31,726 bases of DNA from a virus. The notes below the pieces were generated by a model. That model was not told the origin of the DNA, did no database searches, and saw nothing but the letters and a program-made list of their open reading frames with translations. The first letter of the stretch is position 1. Every line of letters starts with the position of its first letter. Shown here in pieces: positions 29,516 through 31,726 of the stretch. The translations under genes were made by a program, and so were the position numbers. The stretch covers positions 1 through 31,726 of IMG/VR virus record IMGVR_UViG_3300041409_001213. One strand, 5' to 3'.

Positions 29516-31215
29516 TCGATCCCCCGCTCTTCGTAAACTGAGATCGTGCTCGCCGGCAGTTGGTGAGTGACGGCACGGCCGAAGCCCATGATCGACGCGA
29601 CCACGCCGTCGATCCTTCCCGTCGATCTGTGCTTTGCCGGCTTCGGGTTACCCGCGGCGTCGAGCTGCACCGCTGTGTTAGCGATCATCCACCTGAGGAC
29701 CGGATCGTCTTCGTGAGACAACCGACCAGAGAGCACGGCCGTCTCGAAATCACGCGTTGGCCCAGCCATCGATACGAAGCCCTGGCCATGCTCAAACACG
29801 GTGAACCCGTCGCTCATCAAGTCGGCTATCAACTGATGGGCGTTAAATCGGTCCGCAGCAATTTCATCGATCTGAACGACGCTCAAGAGATCGAGGATGT
29901 CCGCACGGATCACGTCGTGATCGATGATCGTTCCCTCGGTCGCTTTGACCCTGCGGTCGCGTACCCAGGCATCGTAAGGAGCACCGTCCCGCTTCACTCT
30001 CGCACTGACGTTTTCGGCCGGGATCCAGTATCGACAGAACAGCGAGACGCCCATCTCTCCGTCAATCGGCGGAAAGGCCAGCGCGAGCGCGGCAATGTCC
30101 ACCCTCGACGCAAGGTCGATCCCAGCGAAGCAAACGCGGCCGCGAAAGTCTTCAAGTGTTCGACCGTCCGGATCTACGCAGGCATCCCAAGCGTCCAGCG
30201 GTAGCCAGCGAGCCGCCGATTCGGTCCACTGGTTCAAACGGAGGCGGCGGACTACGCTCTCCTCGGAGGGAAGCGAGCGAGCCTTTTCGACCTGGGTCCG
30301 CAAGTCGTCCAGGTTCACCGAAACTCCGAGGTTCGGGTTTGCCTGGGGCCAATTCGCCTCGTCGATCCAGGACGCCTCGTCGTCGAGTTCCCAGATCGCG
30401 GCAAAATAGGTGTCGTCTGTAGTCGTCCCGTTCAGAATCGAGCTACAGTACGAGTACTCTCGATAGCAGACGCTGTGCCGGTCGTAGCCGGCGGTGGTCG
30501 TGGCGAACACGAGAGGCTGCCGCCGACTGCCCACGGCCGTCGAGAGAAGGTCGTAGACCATCGGCGACGAGTGAGCATGGAGCTCGTCGACGTTCGCCCC
30601 GTGCGGGTTCAGGCCGTCGAGCGTCTTGTAGTCGCTCGCCAGCGGCTCGAACTTCGAGCTGGTACGAGGGTCGTTGAGATTATTCTTCGGGTTGGCCAGC
30701 CGGCCCCTCAAGGACGGCGACTGACGAACCATCCGCTCGGCCTCGCCGAACACGAGTAGCGCCTGCTCTTTTTTCGTCGCCGCGGCGAATACGTGCGCTC
30801 CCGGCTCGCCATCGCCGAGCATCAGGTAAAGGGAGATCGCCGCGGCGAGCGTGCTTTTCCCGTTCTTGCGGGCGACGGAAATGTACGCGCGGCGAAATCG
30901 CCGCGCCCCCGTGTGGTCGATCCAGCCGAAAAGGTTAGCGACCACAAACCTCTGCCACGGCTCCAGGAGCAGCGGGGCGCCGGCCCACTCGCCCAAACTG
31001 TGGCAGCAGAACCGCTCGATGAAACTGATGGCGTGCAGTGCTCGGCTGGCGTCGAAGTGGTAACGGCTCTTACTCGGCTGGGTCCCCCATCGCTCCAAGT
31101 CCGAGAGGAAACGCGCGCTCGCTTGGCGAATCAGCTTGCCGGCGTTGATCGCTTCCGCGGCGACCGCCCGCGCGTAGTCTTCGCCGGGAAGGCCTGAGGG
31201 ACGGCGCTTAGCCAC
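29503..31215 (-). CDS. Terminase large subunit (TerL)
   Basis: The 570-aa motor-nuclease of DNA packaging shows an ATPase part with Walker A VARKNGKST (114-122), Walker B region ANVDELHAH (207-215) and the coupling motif TTTAGYD (239-245). The C-terminal RNase H-like nuclease part has GIDLAS with Asp367, IAADRFNA with Asp455 and GRIDGVVA with Asp536, the expected metal-binding acids. It pumps the concatemeric genome into the prohead and cuts it. It begins at a GTG eight bases into the end of the small subunit gene, so translation is coupled, and it has the typical length for HK97/lambdoid-type terminases. Confidence 0.97.
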   Translation of the reverse strand: MAKRRPSGLPGEDYARAVAAEAINAGKLIRQASARFLSDLERWGTQPSKSRYHFDASRALHAISFIERFCCHSLGEWAGAPLLLEPWQRFVVANLFGWIDHTGARRFRRAYISVARKNGKSTLAAAISLYLMLGDGEPGAHVFAAATKKEQALLVFGEAERMVRQSPSLRGRLANPKNNLNDPRTSSKFEPLASDYKTLDGLNPHGANVDELHAHSSPMVYDLLSTAVGSRRQPLVFATTTAGYDRHSVCYREYSYCSSILNGTTTDDTYFAAIWELDDEASWIDEANWPQANPNLGVSVNLDDLRTQVEKARSLPSEESVVRRLRLNQWTESAARWLPLDAWDACVDPDGRTLEDFRGRVCFAGIDLASRVDIAALALAFPPIDGEMGVSLFCRYWIPAENVSARVKRDGAPYDAWVRDRRVKATEGTIIDHDVIRADILDLLSVVQIDEIAADRFNAHQLIADLMSDGFTVFEHGQGFVSMAGPTRDFETAVLSGRLSHEDDPVLRWMIANTAVQLDAAGNPKPAKHRSTGRIDGVVASIMGFGRAVTHQLPASTISVYEERGIEWLS

Positions 31216-31726
31216 GGCGGCGGCCCCCGTCGATTCCGATCAGCTTCGGCCGTTCGCTGAGGTGCTCTTCGAGATCGTCCTTTTCCGGCTCCGGAGTTGC
31301 ATCTACCCGATTCCGCGCGACCGGAGAAAGGCCGAGCTGTTCGAGCGCCTTCGACAGGCGCGTCTGCGCGGCGTGATAGAGAGCCGCGGCCGGGTGCGCC
31401 TTGGTAATCGGTGCGCCCCTGTCCGTCGTCGTATCGTAGACCCACCCCCTCTTATCGATGATCTTCCGCAGGCGCGCCGCCTCGTCGGAAAAAAGAGCTG
31501 CCTGCCGAAGGAAAAACAGATCCGCTTCGGCGATGTGGCCAGCTCGAAGCGCAGCGCCCCCGATGGAAAGCCAATGAGGGCGAGCGCCTGAGGGAAGATC
31601 CCGCGGAGCCGCGGGGAGCTTGGAAAGCTTTTTTGCAGTCACCGCGGCGCAGGCCGAGCGCTTGCCGGGATTGCCGGCGAGCGCCTTGGTGGCGGCAGGT
31701 TTCGGAGGGCGGCCGAGGGGCGCCAC
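31208..31726 (-). CDS. Terminase small subunit, P27 family (5' end at window edge)
   Basis: The 172 visible residues begin at the window edge, where a GTG could be the start, but the true start may lie just outside. The opening GRPPKPAATKALAGNPGKR is the diagnostic basic N-terminus of P27-type small terminases. A helical body follows (LFFLRQAALFSDEAARLRKI), then the 'HPAAALYHAAQTRLSKALEQLGLSP' segment near 110-134 that is shared by the family. The tail is acidic and then basic. The protein recognises the phage packaging site and loads the large subunit. Its site would usually lie near this gene, but I see no clear one in the window. Confidence 0.93.
   Translation of the reverse strand: MAPLGRPPKPAATKALAGNPGKRSACAAVTAKKLSKLPAAPRDLPSGARPHWLSIGGAALRAGHIAEADLFFLRQAALFSDEAARLRKIIDKRGWVYDTTTDRGAPITKAHPAAALYHAAQTRLSKALEQLGLSPVARNRVDATPEPEKDDLEEHLSERPKLIGIDGGRRRG

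Noticed and set aside
1-31726. tRNA, rRNA or attachment site
   Set aside because: I looked for cloverleaf-like segments and for terminal direct repeats and found none I could support; integrase and att sites are probably outside the window.

Overview
This window is a block of a temperate tailed-phage or prophage genome (Caudoviricetes, siphovirus-type with an HK97-like head). It is GC-rich, dense, and its genes mostly run leftward with 4-bp start/stop overlaps. No integrase, replication gene, tRNA or attachment site is visible, and both window ends cut through genes. The host is not named by the sequence. The tetratricopeptide protein at 6013-7194 resembles a family I associate with Acidobacteriota, so an acidobacterial host is a guess.

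Layout. (a) 31726 to 20061, minus strand: small and large terminase, portal, prohead protease, a structured 270-bp leader, major capsid protein, head-completion and head-tail joining proteins, two related tail-tube-like proteins, and a tail assembly chaperone with a lambda G/GT-type -1 frameshift site. (b) 20060 to 8202, minus strand: tape measure protein, a tail protein carrying a LamG-like lectin domain, another virion protein, small holin-like membrane proteins, two small unknowns, a 371-aa unknown, a DUF5675-type protein and a small AHPL/RFHD-motif protein. (c) 7888-8169 and 7316-7846, plus strand: two accessory genes, a zinc-ribbon membrane protein and a secreted cysteine-containing protein. 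(d) 5473-7216: the switch region. An XRE repressor-like gene and an overlapping TPR gene run rightward. A 38-aa peptide ORF with a strong ribosome binding site lies antisense to the TPR 3' end. (e) 5472 to 1, minus strand: a leftward early operon of 11 chained genes. They encode a Cro-like XRE protein, small unknowns, a zinc ribbon protein, a HicB-like protein, a C5 cytosine methyltransferase with seven internal repeats, a secreted HNH nuclease, two unknowns and a DUF7666-like protein ending in nonapeptide repeats.

How it works together. Two divergent promoters, with back-to-back TTGACA boxes and ATGs at or next to the predicted transcription starts, appear to drive the repressor-TPR pair one way and the early operon the other, much as in a lambdoid switch. 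The TPR protein and the antisense hydrophobic peptide suggest, but do not prove, a peptide-sensing control of lysogeny. The late block builds head and tail and lyses the cell. A candidate attenuator between protease and capsid genes may set capsid dosage.

Several real genes are short or start well inside longer open frames: 1-600, 3849-3998, 4686-4907, 4904-5149, 7048-7164, 8202-8477, 10126-10371, 10659-10889 and 10889-10984.
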